A stretch of DNA of 5,974 nucleotides from Bacillota bacterium (GTDB lineage: Bacteria > Bacillota > Clostridia > Lachnospirales > Lachnospiraceae): positions 1 to 5,974 of the forward strand of contig JAEYXC010000024.1 of NCBI GenBank assembly GCA_023428655.1, given 5' to 3'. Positions 1 to 5,698 of the stretch are shown here, piece by piece (within the stretch, counting starts at the first letter, position 1; each line of letters begins with the position of its first letter). The notes under the pieces are model-generated. The model worked only from the letters and a program-made list of their open reading frames with translations. It did no database searches and was not told the DNA's origin. A program made the translations under genes and the position numbers.

Positions 1-1
1 T

Positions 2-550
2 ACCTCAGATATTTATCGTATTGCGGATCTTATCTCCAAGCAAGGTGATATTAAGGTACTTAAGGTAAAGGATTATATTATAAAACCGAAGGAAAACGGA
101 TATACCAGTTATCATATGATTATATCCATCCCCGTATTCCTAACGGATCGTACGGTGGAGACTAAGGTGGAGATACAGATACGTACCATTGCCATGGATT
201 TTTGGGCGAGTCTGGAGCACAAGATATATTATAAATTTGAAGGGAATGCACCGGAGCATATCCGAAAGGAATTAAAGGAATGCTCGGATATTGTGGCTTA
301 TCTGGATCAGAAGATGCTTACCTTAAATGAAGAGTTAAAGGCCTATAGCAGAGATCATTTGGAAGGATATCAAGAGGAACTGGCCGGCAGTTATAAGTCA
401 GTAGTAGCAGAATCCTTCGGTACTTTTATTGACGACGAAGAAGAGGAGCCTAAGAAGGAAGCTGCAAAAACAGAGGAAGTATCAAAGACGGAAGAATCGA
501 ATGAGGGAAAAGCTCCAAAGAAGAGAATGTTGTTCGGATTTCATGTATAA
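2..550 (+). CDS. Small alarmone synthetase, RelQ/YjbM-like (5' end missing)
   Basis: This is the 3' part of a gene for a single-domain RelA/SpoT-type GTP pyrophosphokinase, which makes (p)ppGpp from ATP and GTP/GDP in the cytoplasm. The reading frame is open from base 2, so the gene starts upstream; an ATG at 116 is internal because conserved family sequence precedes it. Of 182 visible residues, 24-38 carry the nucleotide-binding stretch ending GYTSYH, 57-61 hold the E-x-Q motif (VEIQI), and 62-78 match the family signature RTIAMDFWASLEHK followed by a basic/aromatic run. The N-terminal part of the synthetase domain (in relatives RxKxxxS and the D-x-x-G-x-R region) lies outside the window. 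No HD hydrolase domain, TGS or ACT domain follows, as expected for RelQ. Unlike the roughly 210-residue B. subtilis YjbM, the C-terminus continues into an acidic, Lys/Glu-rich, presumably disordered tail (residues 144-172) ending in a basic-hydrophobic PKKRMLFGFHV. The next gene starts 20 bp downstream. Confidence 0.93.
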   Translation, partial: TSDIYRIADLISKQGDIKVLKVKDYIIKPKENGYTSYHMIISIPVFLTDRTVETKVEIQIRTIAMDFWASLEHKIYYKFEGNAPEHIRKELKECSDIVAYLDQKMLTLNEELKAYSRDHLEGYQEELAGSYKSVVAESFGTFIDDEEEEPKKEAAKTEEVSKTEESNEGKAPKKRMLFGFHV

Positions 551-570
551 CAAAGGAGAGAGAGATACCT

Positions 571-1158
571 ATGAATTTGCCATTTGGCTTACCCAATAAG
601 AAAGACTTGGGTAATAAAATGAAGGAAGATGCAAAAGAAATGAATGCAAGCTACGAACATAAGCTGGCCGAATATCGCGATACCTTGGAATACTACCGTA
701 AATGGCTTTTGGAATATTCCGACAAGCACGAGAATCTAGAGCATAGGGCAAGCGGACATAAGCTTAACAATGTACAGACAGCAATGGATTTGACTTATAT
801 TAAGGAGCAGGGCGATAAGACAATGGAGCTGATGGATGATCTGAGCTCCACCAAAATTAGTCGTATTCTATTGGAGCTGGAAAAACTGAATGCGGGTCTT
901 GAGACAGCCAATGAGAATCTGAACGGGCTTGATAAGAATGTAGTTAACCGTATCTCAGAGCTGTTAATTGAACTTCAGAAACAAAGTAATCTTTGGAATA
1001 AGCAATTTCAGGCAGACATAGTAACTGATATCTATGCACTTGACCGTCGAGTGCGTCGAGGACATGCACTTCTTTGGTTTGTTTTTATTTTTAATTTAGT
1101 CGGTGTTAGCGGAATCGTTTTTCTAATTCTATATGTATTAGAAATCATACCTTTTTAA
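571..1158 (+). CDS. Coiled-coil protein with C-terminal membrane anchor, unknown function
   Basis: I do not recognise this 195-residue protein. Residues about 15-60 and 75-148 are charged, heptad-like and lack Pro and Gly runs, suggesting long alpha helices or coiled coil. Residues about 166-190 form one hydrophobic segment (LLWFVFIFNLVGVSGIVFLILYVL), preceded by the basic patch RRVRRGH. By the positive-inside rule the large N-terminal part should be cytoplasmic, with only a few residues outside, giving a tail-anchored topology. There is no signal peptide. The start is supported by AAAGGAG at 552-558, 12 bases before ATG. The gene follows the alarmone synthetase by 20 bp with no terminator or promoter between, so they are probably co-transcribed. 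A role in placing or regulating the synthetase at the membrane is only inference. The short ORF on the opposite strand near 569-751 is a shadow. Confidence 0.85.
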   Translation: MNLPFGLPNKKDLGNKMKEDAKEMNASYEHKLAEYRDTLEYYRKWLLEYSDKHENLEHRASGHKLNNVQTAMDLTYIKEQGDKTMELMDDLSSTKISRILLELEKLNAGLETANENLNGLDKNVVNRISELLIELQKQSNLWNKQFQADIVTDIYALDRRVRRGHALLWFVFIFNLVGVSGIVFLILYVLEIIPF

Positions 1159-1203
1159 CGATACCCGAAGGAAATAATGGATTAATCCTATTGTCAAGAA
1201 TAT

Positions 1204-1270
1204 CAAAGGCTTCGAATTACCCGGTCCACTCTCTTTTGTAGGAGATGGCTGGCTAGCTTCGAAGCCTTTT
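1204..1270. terminator. Long hairpin between convergent genes, putative bidirectional terminator
   Basis: AAAGGCTTCGAA at 1205-1216 is exactly complementary to TTCGAAGCCTTT at 1258-1269. The arms continue inward with small bulges: TTA/TAG (1217-1219 with 1254-1256, one G-U), CCGG/CTGG (1221-1224 with 1249-1252, one G-U), CCA/TGG (1226-1228 with 1246-1248) and TCTC/GAGA (1230-1233 with 1242-1245), closing on an 8-base loop. It lies 46 bp after the coiled-coil gene and on the downstream side of rpsA, which is transcribed towards it, so termination for both is the natural reading. Each arm ends in CCTTT(T), but the U tract is short and the structure is longer than a usual intrinsic terminator. 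A REP- or MITE-like repeat is the alternative. In the rest of the gap, 1271-1422, I see nothing convincing. Confidence 0.5.
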
Positions 1271-1422
1271 GAATTAATCTCATGATAATAATTGATTGCT
1301 TTATAACAGGTGCTATATTAAATATCAGGATTGTGTATGAGCCCAATATTGATTATTGAGCCCTAAGAATAGGTCTGGGTTAAAAATACTACCTACATTA
1401 CCGATGTGATTCATATAGCCCA

Positions 1423-2403
1423 TTATAGCTTAATATTCTTTAATAATGCGGCCAGGCCGGTGGTTGCCTCTTCTCCGCTTTGGTAGGTAGAGGGAGCTTC
1501 TTCCACTTCCTCAAGTACCTCCTCTTTTTCTTCTACAGCCTTCATACTGAGACTGATTTTACCATCCTTTACCTCTAATATCTTAACGGTTACGGTCTCG
1601 CCCTCTTTAATTACTTCGTTTGGAGACTTGATTCTCTTACCGCAGATTTGAGAGATATGCACTAATCCGGTTAAGCCTTCCCCAATGTTAACAAAAGCTC
1701 CATAAGGTGCTATCTTTTCGACAACTCCGGTGGTTACAATGCCGGTCTGGAGACGGGATATCTTACTGGACTTATCCTGACGCTCAAGATCACGGGCAAC
1801 CTCCTTAGCAGATAATATCAGCTTCTTGTCTTCAGCAGAGGCAGTTGTAATAATTACATCCAGCTCCTTGCCGACAAAGGAAGCCGGATCCTCAACATAG
1901 GTCAGCGCCAGCTGAGAAGCGGGAATGAACGCTCTGATTCCGAACAGATAAGCAACGACACCGGCATTTACTGCCTGAGCAACCTTAACCTTTAGTACCT
2001 TACGGCTATCCATTGCCTCCTTCAGGTGATCCCAGGCCAGAATATCATCGGCACGCTTTCTGGATAAAAGAATATTACCGTGTCCATCATCCTCACGTAG
2101 AACCGTTGCGGAAATCTCTTCCCCCAGTGTTACATCTGCTTTGATGGAAAAGCTAGGGTCATTACTCAATTCCTCCAGCTTAATGATACCCTCGGTATAA
2201 TAGCCAAGGTCGAGAATTACTTCAGTTTCTGATATTCCTATAACAGTACCTTTTAGGATATCGCCCTCCTGAATCTTTTTAAAGGACCTGGCAATCTCGT
2301 CCTTAAAATCATCCATTGAAGGGATGATTTCTTGTTCGATCATTGGTTCTGCCTCAGACTCCGGTAGAGAGGAATTGCTGTTGATGTTTAATTCTTCGCT
2401 CAT
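1423..2403 (-). CDS. rpsA: S1 RNA-binding domain protein, ribosomal protein S1-like
   Basis: This 326-residue protein has three S1 (OB-fold) RNA-binding domains at about 46-116, 134-201 and 219-289. The third is the most canonical, with GVVEKIAPYGAFVNIGEGLTGLVHIS and the closing ILEVKDGKISLSMKA. Domain 1 has the variant start KGTVIGISETEVILDLGYYTEGII; domain 2 is the least typical. An acidic N-terminal tail (1-35) and a Glu-rich linker (291-312) flank the domains, and the protein ends in a hydrophobic-basic peptide, GLAALLKNIKL. E. coli S1 has six such domains in about 557 residues, and Firmicutes versions are usually shorter, so three domains is plausible for a full-length protein here. It probably binds mRNA and helps translation; whether it is a stable part of the ribosome cannot be read from sequence. 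In some Clostridia S1 is fused to IspH; here it stands alone. The ATG lacks a strong nearby Shine-Dalgarno; see the leader entry. Confidence 0.9.
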   Translation of the reverse strand: MSEELNINSNSSLPESEAEPMIEQEIIPSMDDFKDEIARSFKKIQEGDILKGTVIGISETEVILDLGYYTEGIIKLEELSNDPSFSIKADVTLGEEISATVLREDDGHGNILLSRKRADDILAWDHLKEAMDSRKVLKVKVAQAVNAGVVAYLFGIRAFIPASQLALTYVEDPASFVGKELDVIITTASAEDKKLILSAKEVARDLERQDKSSKISRLQTGIVTTGVVEKIAPYGAFVNIGEGLTGLVHISQICGKRIKSPNEVIKEGETVTVKILEVKDGKISLSMKAVEEKEEVLEEVEEAPSTYQSGEEATTGLAALLKNIKL

Positions 2404-2439
2404 AATTATTCCAGGGAGTGAACTATACTCCCAACCTCC
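2404..2439 (-). promoter_or_regulatory. rpsA translation initiation region with hairpin between GGAGG and ATG
   Basis: On the minus strand a perfect GGAGG (2439-2435) lies 31 bases before the ATG, too far for normal initiation. Between them GGGAGT (2432-2427) and ACTCCC (2419-2414) form a perfect 6-bp stem with a 7-base loop. If the stem forms, the unpaired distance from GGAGG to ATG is only about 12 bases. The only other match near the ATG is a weak GGA (2412-2410). In the frame of rpsA, a TAG precedes the GGAGG and no ATG, GTG or TTG start lies between, so an upstream start does not explain the distant site. A folded spacer that makes initiation structure-dependent is inference. Confidence 0.5.
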
Positions 2440-2464
2440 GTTCTATTTTTAGTTTTTATTTTAA

Positions 2465-2511
2465 ATGCATTTTTAGTTACTTCCATTTGATTGGTATGCT
2501 TAAAAATGCAT
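2465..2511. repeat. 11-bp perfect inverted repeat upstream of rpsA
   Basis: ATGCATTTTTA (2465-2475) and TAAAAATGCAT (2501-2511) are perfect inverted copies separated by 25 bases, in the 124-bp gap between the nuclease-like gene and rpsA. The stem has only two G/C pairs. On the minus strand the second arm is followed by TTAAAATAAAAAC rather than a U run, so a canonical terminator for the upstream gene is unlikely. A protein-binding operator or an RNA leader element fits better. ATTTTTAGTT also occurs twice in direct orientation (2445-2454 and 2469-2478), underlining how AU-rich the rpsA leader is. Confidence 0.5.
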
Positions 2512-2514
2512 CTG

Positions 2515-2520
2515 ATTATA
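2515..2520 (-). promoter_or_regulatory. Possible -10 element for rpsA
   Basis: The minus strand reads TATAAT at 2520-2515, a perfect sigma-A -10 hexamer, just beyond the 3' end of the preceding gene. The expected -35 position (about 2543-2538) reads ATCACT, a poor match, and there is no TG extension. If used, transcription would begin near 2507, inside the 11-bp inverted repeat, giving a leader of about 100 bases. Confidence 0.3.
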
Positions 2521-2527
2521 CCTTTTG

Positions 2528-3274
2528 TTACTGTGATAGTGATGCACGACGATAAATCAATGCATTACCCTTCTTGCCGGTCCGTTCTATGGCTCCGATA
2601 TAATTAAGGACATGCAGTGCAGTCCGTGATGCCGGTAAGGACTGACCGGAGGCCTTCTTATAATCTCTGGCAGTAAATTCGTAATCCAGTGCTTCGGGAA
2701 TCAGTACTTGATATTCAGCAATCTCTTTAATATCTATCTCATGAACTAATTCGACGGGAATACGATCACTTCTGGTCGAACCCTTCTTCTTGTCCACGCT
2801 CCAGCCATCCAGAAAACGATATTCCTCCAGATCCATCATCACAATTTTTAGTCTGAGATTTGGATTCGTCAGAAATTCCTTTATTTTATAAAGCTCGGGA
2901 AAGATAGAATAGGGGGAGCCTGGTTTTGGAGACTTCCTTCGTGGACTAATCTCGCCGGTTTGTGGATTAACCCATCGTATCCACTTTGTGCTGTGGATTG
3001 GATAGACTATGGTCACCGGAGCGAAGCTAAGAAATACCTGTAGCTTCCGACGAAGCTTATTAAAATGACGTGTCTGAACCTCAATTATTTCGTTGCCTGT
3101 ACAGATATCCGCAACAAATCCCCCAACCTTGATTTCATGGTTGAGGTGATTCGGAGAATAATAGCATTTTAAAACAGAATGAACGGTTTTTTCACCTAGG
3201 GTTCCAATCCCGTTTTGACCCTGTTGTTGTCCGATTACTTCGTCACAGACCTGCAGAAAAAGCTGCTTATCCAT
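2528..3274 (-). CDS. Unknown protein with PD-(D/E)XK-nuclease-like N-terminal half
   Basis: I do not recognise this 248-residue protein as a named family. The N-terminal half resembles a PD-(D/E)XK nuclease core: a helix with GEKTVHSVLK (27-36), a strand pair ending in Asp56 (GGFVADI), then a strand with Glu65-Val-Gln67 (EIIEVQT) and a basic helix RHFNKLRRKL. The D-x8-E-x-Q pattern matches that fold's metal site, with Gln in place of the usual Lys. Residues 95-160 include VTIVYPI and LKIVMMDLEEYRF, likely strands. The C-terminal segment (200-245), with TARDYKKASGQSLPASRTALHVLNYIGAIERTGKKG, looks like a winged helix. No signal peptide or membrane segment is visible. The start is supported by GGTGAT five bases before ATG, complementary to the 16S 3' end, and an in-frame TAG lies one codon beyond TCC upstream. 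It follows the CAP gene by 72 bp and precedes rpsA by 124 bp. DNA or RNA binding or cleavage is inference. Confidence 0.85.
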   Translation of the reverse strand: MDKQLFLQVCDEVIGQQQGQNGIGTLGEKTVHSVLKCYYSPNHLNHEIKVGGFVADICTGNEIIEVQTRHFNKLRRKLQVFLSFAPVTIVYPIHSTKWIRWVNPQTGEISPRRKSPKPGSPYSIFPELYKIKEFLTNPNLRLKIVMMDLEEYRFLDGWSVDKKKGSTRSDRIPVELVHEIDIKEIAEYQVLIPEALDYEFTARDYKKASGQSLPASRTALHVLNYIGAIERTGKKGNALIYRRASLSQ

Positions 3275-3346
3275 GGACTATCACCATACCTTGTTCTTCA
3301 ATATCTATTAGTAAGAATAAATGATTTCATTGGTGAATGCAAGTAA

Positions 3347-4324
3347 TTATCGATAGAAATTTTGTGTGATATAGGTTTTATAGATGCTGTTTTCGCCATA
3401 AGCAAAGCCTACACCCAGATAGCGAAAGTTTTTATTCAACAGGTTTTTTCTGTGATCCTTGGAATTATACCAGCCATGGCTGGATAATATGGCATTACCG
3501 TATCCGGCTATGATATTTTCACCACATTTTTGATAGTATATTCCTTCCGCATTCAAACGATCTCCCGGACTTCGAAAGGAAGGGTCCGTGTGGCTGAAAA
3601 ACCCTTGCTCTGACATGTTGTTGCTGTGTTTTCTGGCAGCCTGGCCGGCTGAGGATGACCAGGATAAGGGTTCAAGTCCATTCCGGACACGAACAGAATT
3701 GGTCAAATCATATACCATCTGCTCTGCCTGAAGGAGAATATCTTCCGTATAACCCTCCTCCTTAACCGTATCCATTAGAACATATAAACCAACTGCCTTA
3801 TGGGTATCCAGTTCATCCATCAATATGGATACCTTATAATCGGAGATTGCCGTTGTTAATACCGATTTGAGAGTAAAATTCTCTCCCATGGCTTTATTAA
3901 TCTCATCGAGGGAGGATCCATACTGAAAACCATGGTACTCAAAATCAATGGCATCCGTATAAAAGCCTACCACCTTATTTTCGAATAAAGCAACAAACAA
4001 TAGCTGCTTATAGTCATTATTATAAATGTAATATGTAAAATCATATTCGGTTTCCGCGATGCGTCCGGGAAGACCGAGCTTGCGGATAACTTCCTCGGTG
4101 CTGTCTCCAAGCATAAGGGCTGTATTCCGGACAAGAAGGATATTCGCTGATCCATCGGTTTTAATTGTCGGGGTAGGAGTTACAGTAGGCGCGGATGGTT
4201 TTATTGTAACGGAGGATTCGTAGGGCACAGGTTTACTCCTTACGGTAGAAAGGATGCAAAGCCCTAGGGCTAAAAGGAGGATGCCATAGAACAGCAATGA
4301 CTTCGTGTTTATATATTTTCTCAT
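3347..4324 (-). CDS. Membrane-anchored CAP/SCP-domain protein (YkwD-like)
   Basis: This 325-residue protein has three parts. Residues about 9-27 are a hydrophobic N-terminal segment after a basic MRKYINTK, a signal anchor or signal peptide; Cys23 lacks a proper lipobox (LGLC). Residues 31-60 are a Pro/Thr/Ser-rich linker, typical of a spacer through the cell wall. Residues about 65-190 resemble the CAP-associated N-terminal domain common in Firmicutes (LGDSTEEVIRKLG, FEYHGFQYGSSLDEINKAMG). Residues about 200-325 are the CAP domain, with RKHSNNMSEQGFFSHTDP (231-248), CGENI (267-271) and SKDHRKNLL (288-296); His233, His245, Glu269 and His291 are candidates for the conserved cavity. It should act outside the membrane. 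Bacterial CAP proteins of this type are widespread and mostly of unsettled function. AAGGAA seven bases before ATG supports the start. Its promoter is described separately. Confidence 0.92.
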   Translation of the reverse strand: MRKYINTKSLLFYGILLLALGLCILSTVRSKPVPYESSVTIKPSAPTVTPTPTIKTDGSANILLVRNTALMLGDSTEEVIRKLGLPGRIAETEYDFTYYIYNNDYKQLLFVALFENKVVGFYTDAIDFEYHGFQYGSSLDEINKAMGENFTLKSVLTTAISDYKVSILMDELDTHKAVGLYVLMDTVKEEGYTEDILLQAEQMVYDLTNSVRVRNGLEPLSWSSSAGQAARKHSNNMSEQGFFSHTDPSFRSPGDRLNAEGIYYQKCGENIIAGYGNAILSSHGWYNSKDHRKNLLNKNFRYLGVGFAYGENSIYKTYITQNFYR

Positions 4325-4365
4325 GAGTATTTCCTTATCGTTGCTTTAGATTGAAAGTTCTTTTT

Positions 4366-4394
4366 ATTGTAGATGAGTTTATTCCAATTGTAAA
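4366..4394 (-). promoter_or_regulatory. Sigma-A-type promoter of the CAP gene
   Basis: On the minus strand TTTACA (4394-4389) and TACAAT (4371-4366) are separated by exactly 17 bases; each matches consensus at five of six positions. Transcription would start near 4359, giving a leader of about 35 bases with AAGGAA before the ATG at 4324. One copy of a 13-bp direct repeat occupies the spacer and another sits just upstream of the -35. Confidence 0.65.
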
Positions 4395-4408
4395 AGAGTT
4401 TATTCCAA
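4375..4408. repeat. Two-copy 13-bp direct repeat over the CAP promoter
   Basis: GAGTTTATTCCAA occurs at 4375-4387 and again at 4396-4408, identical, with a period of 21 bp, which is two turns of the DNA helix. On the minus strand each reads TTGGAATAAACTC. The promoter-proximal copy lies between the -35 and -10 hexamers and the distal copy begins two bases upstream of the -35. This placement is what an operator for a repressor or activator binding one face of the DNA would look like. The regulator is unknown. Confidence 0.6.
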
Positions 4409-4446
4409 GATAGATTCTAACATATCACAAACTGAATGATAGGGAT

Positions 4447-4465
4447 GTTTTGTTGGAAACAAAAC
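4447..4465. repeat. 8-bp inverted repeat upstream of the galE promoter
   Basis: GTTTTGTT (4447-4454) and AACAAAAC (4458-4465) are perfect inverted copies around a 3-base centre. The element sits about 30 bp upstream of the putative galE -35 and about 75 bp upstream of the CAP -10. No T run follows on either strand, so it is not a standard terminator; a regulator site is possible but unproven. Confidence 0.4.
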
Positions 4466-4493
4466 CATATTATGTAAAAGAAAAGAAATTTGC

Positions 4494-4521
4494 TTGCAAA
4501 AGGCAATAATTCAGCTACAAT
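4494..4521 (+). promoter_or_regulatory. Possible galE promoter
   Basis: TTGCAA (4494-4499) and TACAAT (4516-4521) are spaced by 16 bases; the -10 matches five and the -35 four of six consensus positions. Use of this promoter would give a leader of about 140 bases before galE. The -35 overlaps a small dyad, TTTGC-TT-GCAAA (4489-4500). Confidence 0.45.
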
Positions 4522-4668
4522 GATATAAAAAGGTTAGAAAGTACTTCATAAGCATCCCAAGCTATTATAGTATCAAGGATAGGAGTGTAAATAGCAATAC
4601 CATTCAAGGTAAAAGGATGGAAAAACTTTTGACATGCAAATCAGTTAAGGAAAAGGAGAAAAGAGTAG

Positions 4669-5682
4669 ATGAAGATCTTAGTAACAGGTGGTGCAGGATA
4701 TATTGCAAGTCATACCAATCTGGAATTATTGAATTCCGGATATGAGGTGGTTGTGGTAGATAATCTTTGTAATTCCTCTATGGAAGCTGTACATAGAGTG
4801 GAGAAGCTAACCGGAAAAAGAATATCCTTTTATGAAACCGATATCCTGAATAAGGAGAGCTTAAGACATATCTTCGAGAAGGAGAAGATCGATTCGGTCA
4901 TTCATTTTGCCGGCTTAAAAGCGGTAGGCGAGTCCTGCAGAATACCTTTGACCTATTTTCGTAATAACCTAAGCGGTACGATTACCTTACTTGAGGTAAT
5001 GCAGGAGTACAAGGTAAAGAATCTGGTTTTTTCATCCTCAGCAACGGTGTACGGAGATCCAAAGAGGGTCCCCATAACAGAGGATATGCCGCTGTCAGCG
5101 ACAAATCCTTATGGAAGAACAAAGCTGATGATTGAGGAGATGCTACAGGATTTATATCAATCGGATTCCACCTGGAACATCGCAATTCTTCGATACTTTA
5201 ACCCCATCGGTGCCCATGAAAGTGGTGAGATTGGTGAGGATCCGAGTGGTATTCCTAATAACCTGGTTCCTTATGTTGCTAAGGTTGCCACAGGAGAATT
5301 GGAGGAGATAAAGGTCTTTGGTAATGATTATGATACACCGGACGGTACCGGTGTCAGAGACTATATCCATGTTGTTGACTTAGCCTTAGGGCACATTAAG
5401 GCAATTGAAAAGCTGGAGGAGAAGCCGGGTCTGGTGGTGTATAATTTAGGTACCGGTGTCGGCTATAGTGTTCTTGATATCATAATGAACTATGAGAAGG
5501 CATGTAATAAGCAATTACCTTATGTAATTGGACCAAGAAGACCGGGTGATATTGGGACCTCCTATGCGGATCCTTCAAAGGCATACCGTGAGCTTGGTTG
5601 GAAGGCAGAGCGCGGGATTGATAAGATGTGTGAGGATTCCTACCGTTGGCAGAGCAAGTATCCGAAAGGGTATCTAAATTGA
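4669..5682 (+). CDS. galE: UDP-glucose 4-epimerase
   Basis: GalE interconverts UDP-glucose and UDP-galactose in the cytoplasm using tightly bound NAD; it serves galactose use and supplies sugar nucleotides for envelope polysaccharides. The 337-residue length is typical, and the protein aligns end to end with E. coli and B. subtilis GalE as remembered. The N-terminal Rossmann motif is GGAGYIASH (7-15), with Ala13 where most GalE have the third Gly. Other landmarks are D31-N-L, HFAGLKAVGES (79-89), the catalytic Ser124 in SSSATVYG, Tyr148 and Lys152 in YGRTK, RYFNPIGAH (175-183), GIPNNL (194-199), and DGTGVRDYIHVVDLA (225-239). Ser298 replaces the bulky Tyr299 of E. coli, which suggests UDP-GlcNAc/GalNAc may also fit. 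AAGGAG lies 10 bases before ATG. No gal operon partners flank it, so an envelope role seems more likely than galactose catabolism. Minus-strand ORFs inside it are shadows. Confidence 0.97.
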   Translation: MKILVTGGAGYIASHTNLELLNSGYEVVVVDNLCNSSMEAVHRVEKLTGKRISFYETDILNKESLRHIFEKEKIDSVIHFAGLKAVGESCRIPLTYFRNNLSGTITLLEVMQEYKVKNLVFSSSATVYGDPKRVPITEDMPLSATNPYGRTKLMIEEMLQDLYQSDSTWNIAILRYFNPIGAHESGEIGEDPSGIPNNLVPYVAKVATGELEEIKVFGNDYDTPDGTGVRDYIHVVDLALGHIKAIEKLEEKPGLVVYNLGTGVGYSVLDIIMNYEKACNKQLPYVIGPRRPGDIGTSYADPSKAYRELGWKAERGIDKMCEDSYRWQSKYPKGYLN

Positions 5683-5698
5683 TTCAACTGCTGTAGAA

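Larger units (their letters stand above)
4325..4668. other. Divergent intergenic region between the CAP gene and galE
   Basis: This 344-bp AT-rich stretch holds no convincing gene. From left to right it contains the CAP ribosome binding site, promoter and direct repeat, the 8-bp inverted repeat, the putative galE promoter, and a roughly 140-base galE leader (4528-4668) ending in AAGGAG at 4653-4658. I found no recognisable riboswitch or terminator in the leader. Confidence 0.7.

Noticed and set aside
116..550. A complete 144-residue gene starting at ATG 116
   Set aside because: The frame is open to the left edge and encodes conserved alarmone synthetase sequence (KVKDYIIKPKENGYTSYH) across this ATG, so it is an internal methionine.
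2..1158. A toxic alarmone synthetase toxin-antitoxin pair
   Set aside because: The synthetase matches the housekeeping RelQ type, and the neighbour is a downstream membrane-anchored helical protein unlike known antitoxins of toxic synthetases. Nothing in the sequence supports toxicity.
1282..1359. A 25-codon ORF in the gap between the coiled-coil gene and rpsA
   Set aside because: There is no ribosome binding site and no recognisable product.
3967..4155. Minus-strand 62-residue ORF inside the CAP gene
   Set aside because: It overlaps the well-supported CAP gene in another frame and has no family features; it is a shadow.
4307..4312. A lipoprotein signal at Cys23 of... the CAP protein (codon region approximate, 4256-4258 on the minus strand)
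   Set aside because: The residues before the Cys are LGL, and a lipobox needs Gly, Ala or Ser immediately before Cys.
4629..4634. TTGACA just upstream of galE as a -35 element
   Set aside because: The matching -10 position would fall on the ribosome binding site and does not resemble TATAAT.
4617..4745. A 42-codon plus-strand ORF overlapping the galE start in another frame
   Set aside because: It has an AAGG about 7 bases upstream, but most of it overlaps galE, the product resembles nothing known, and its frame through the AAGGAG region reads as low-complexity Lys/Glu. Chance is the simpler explanation.
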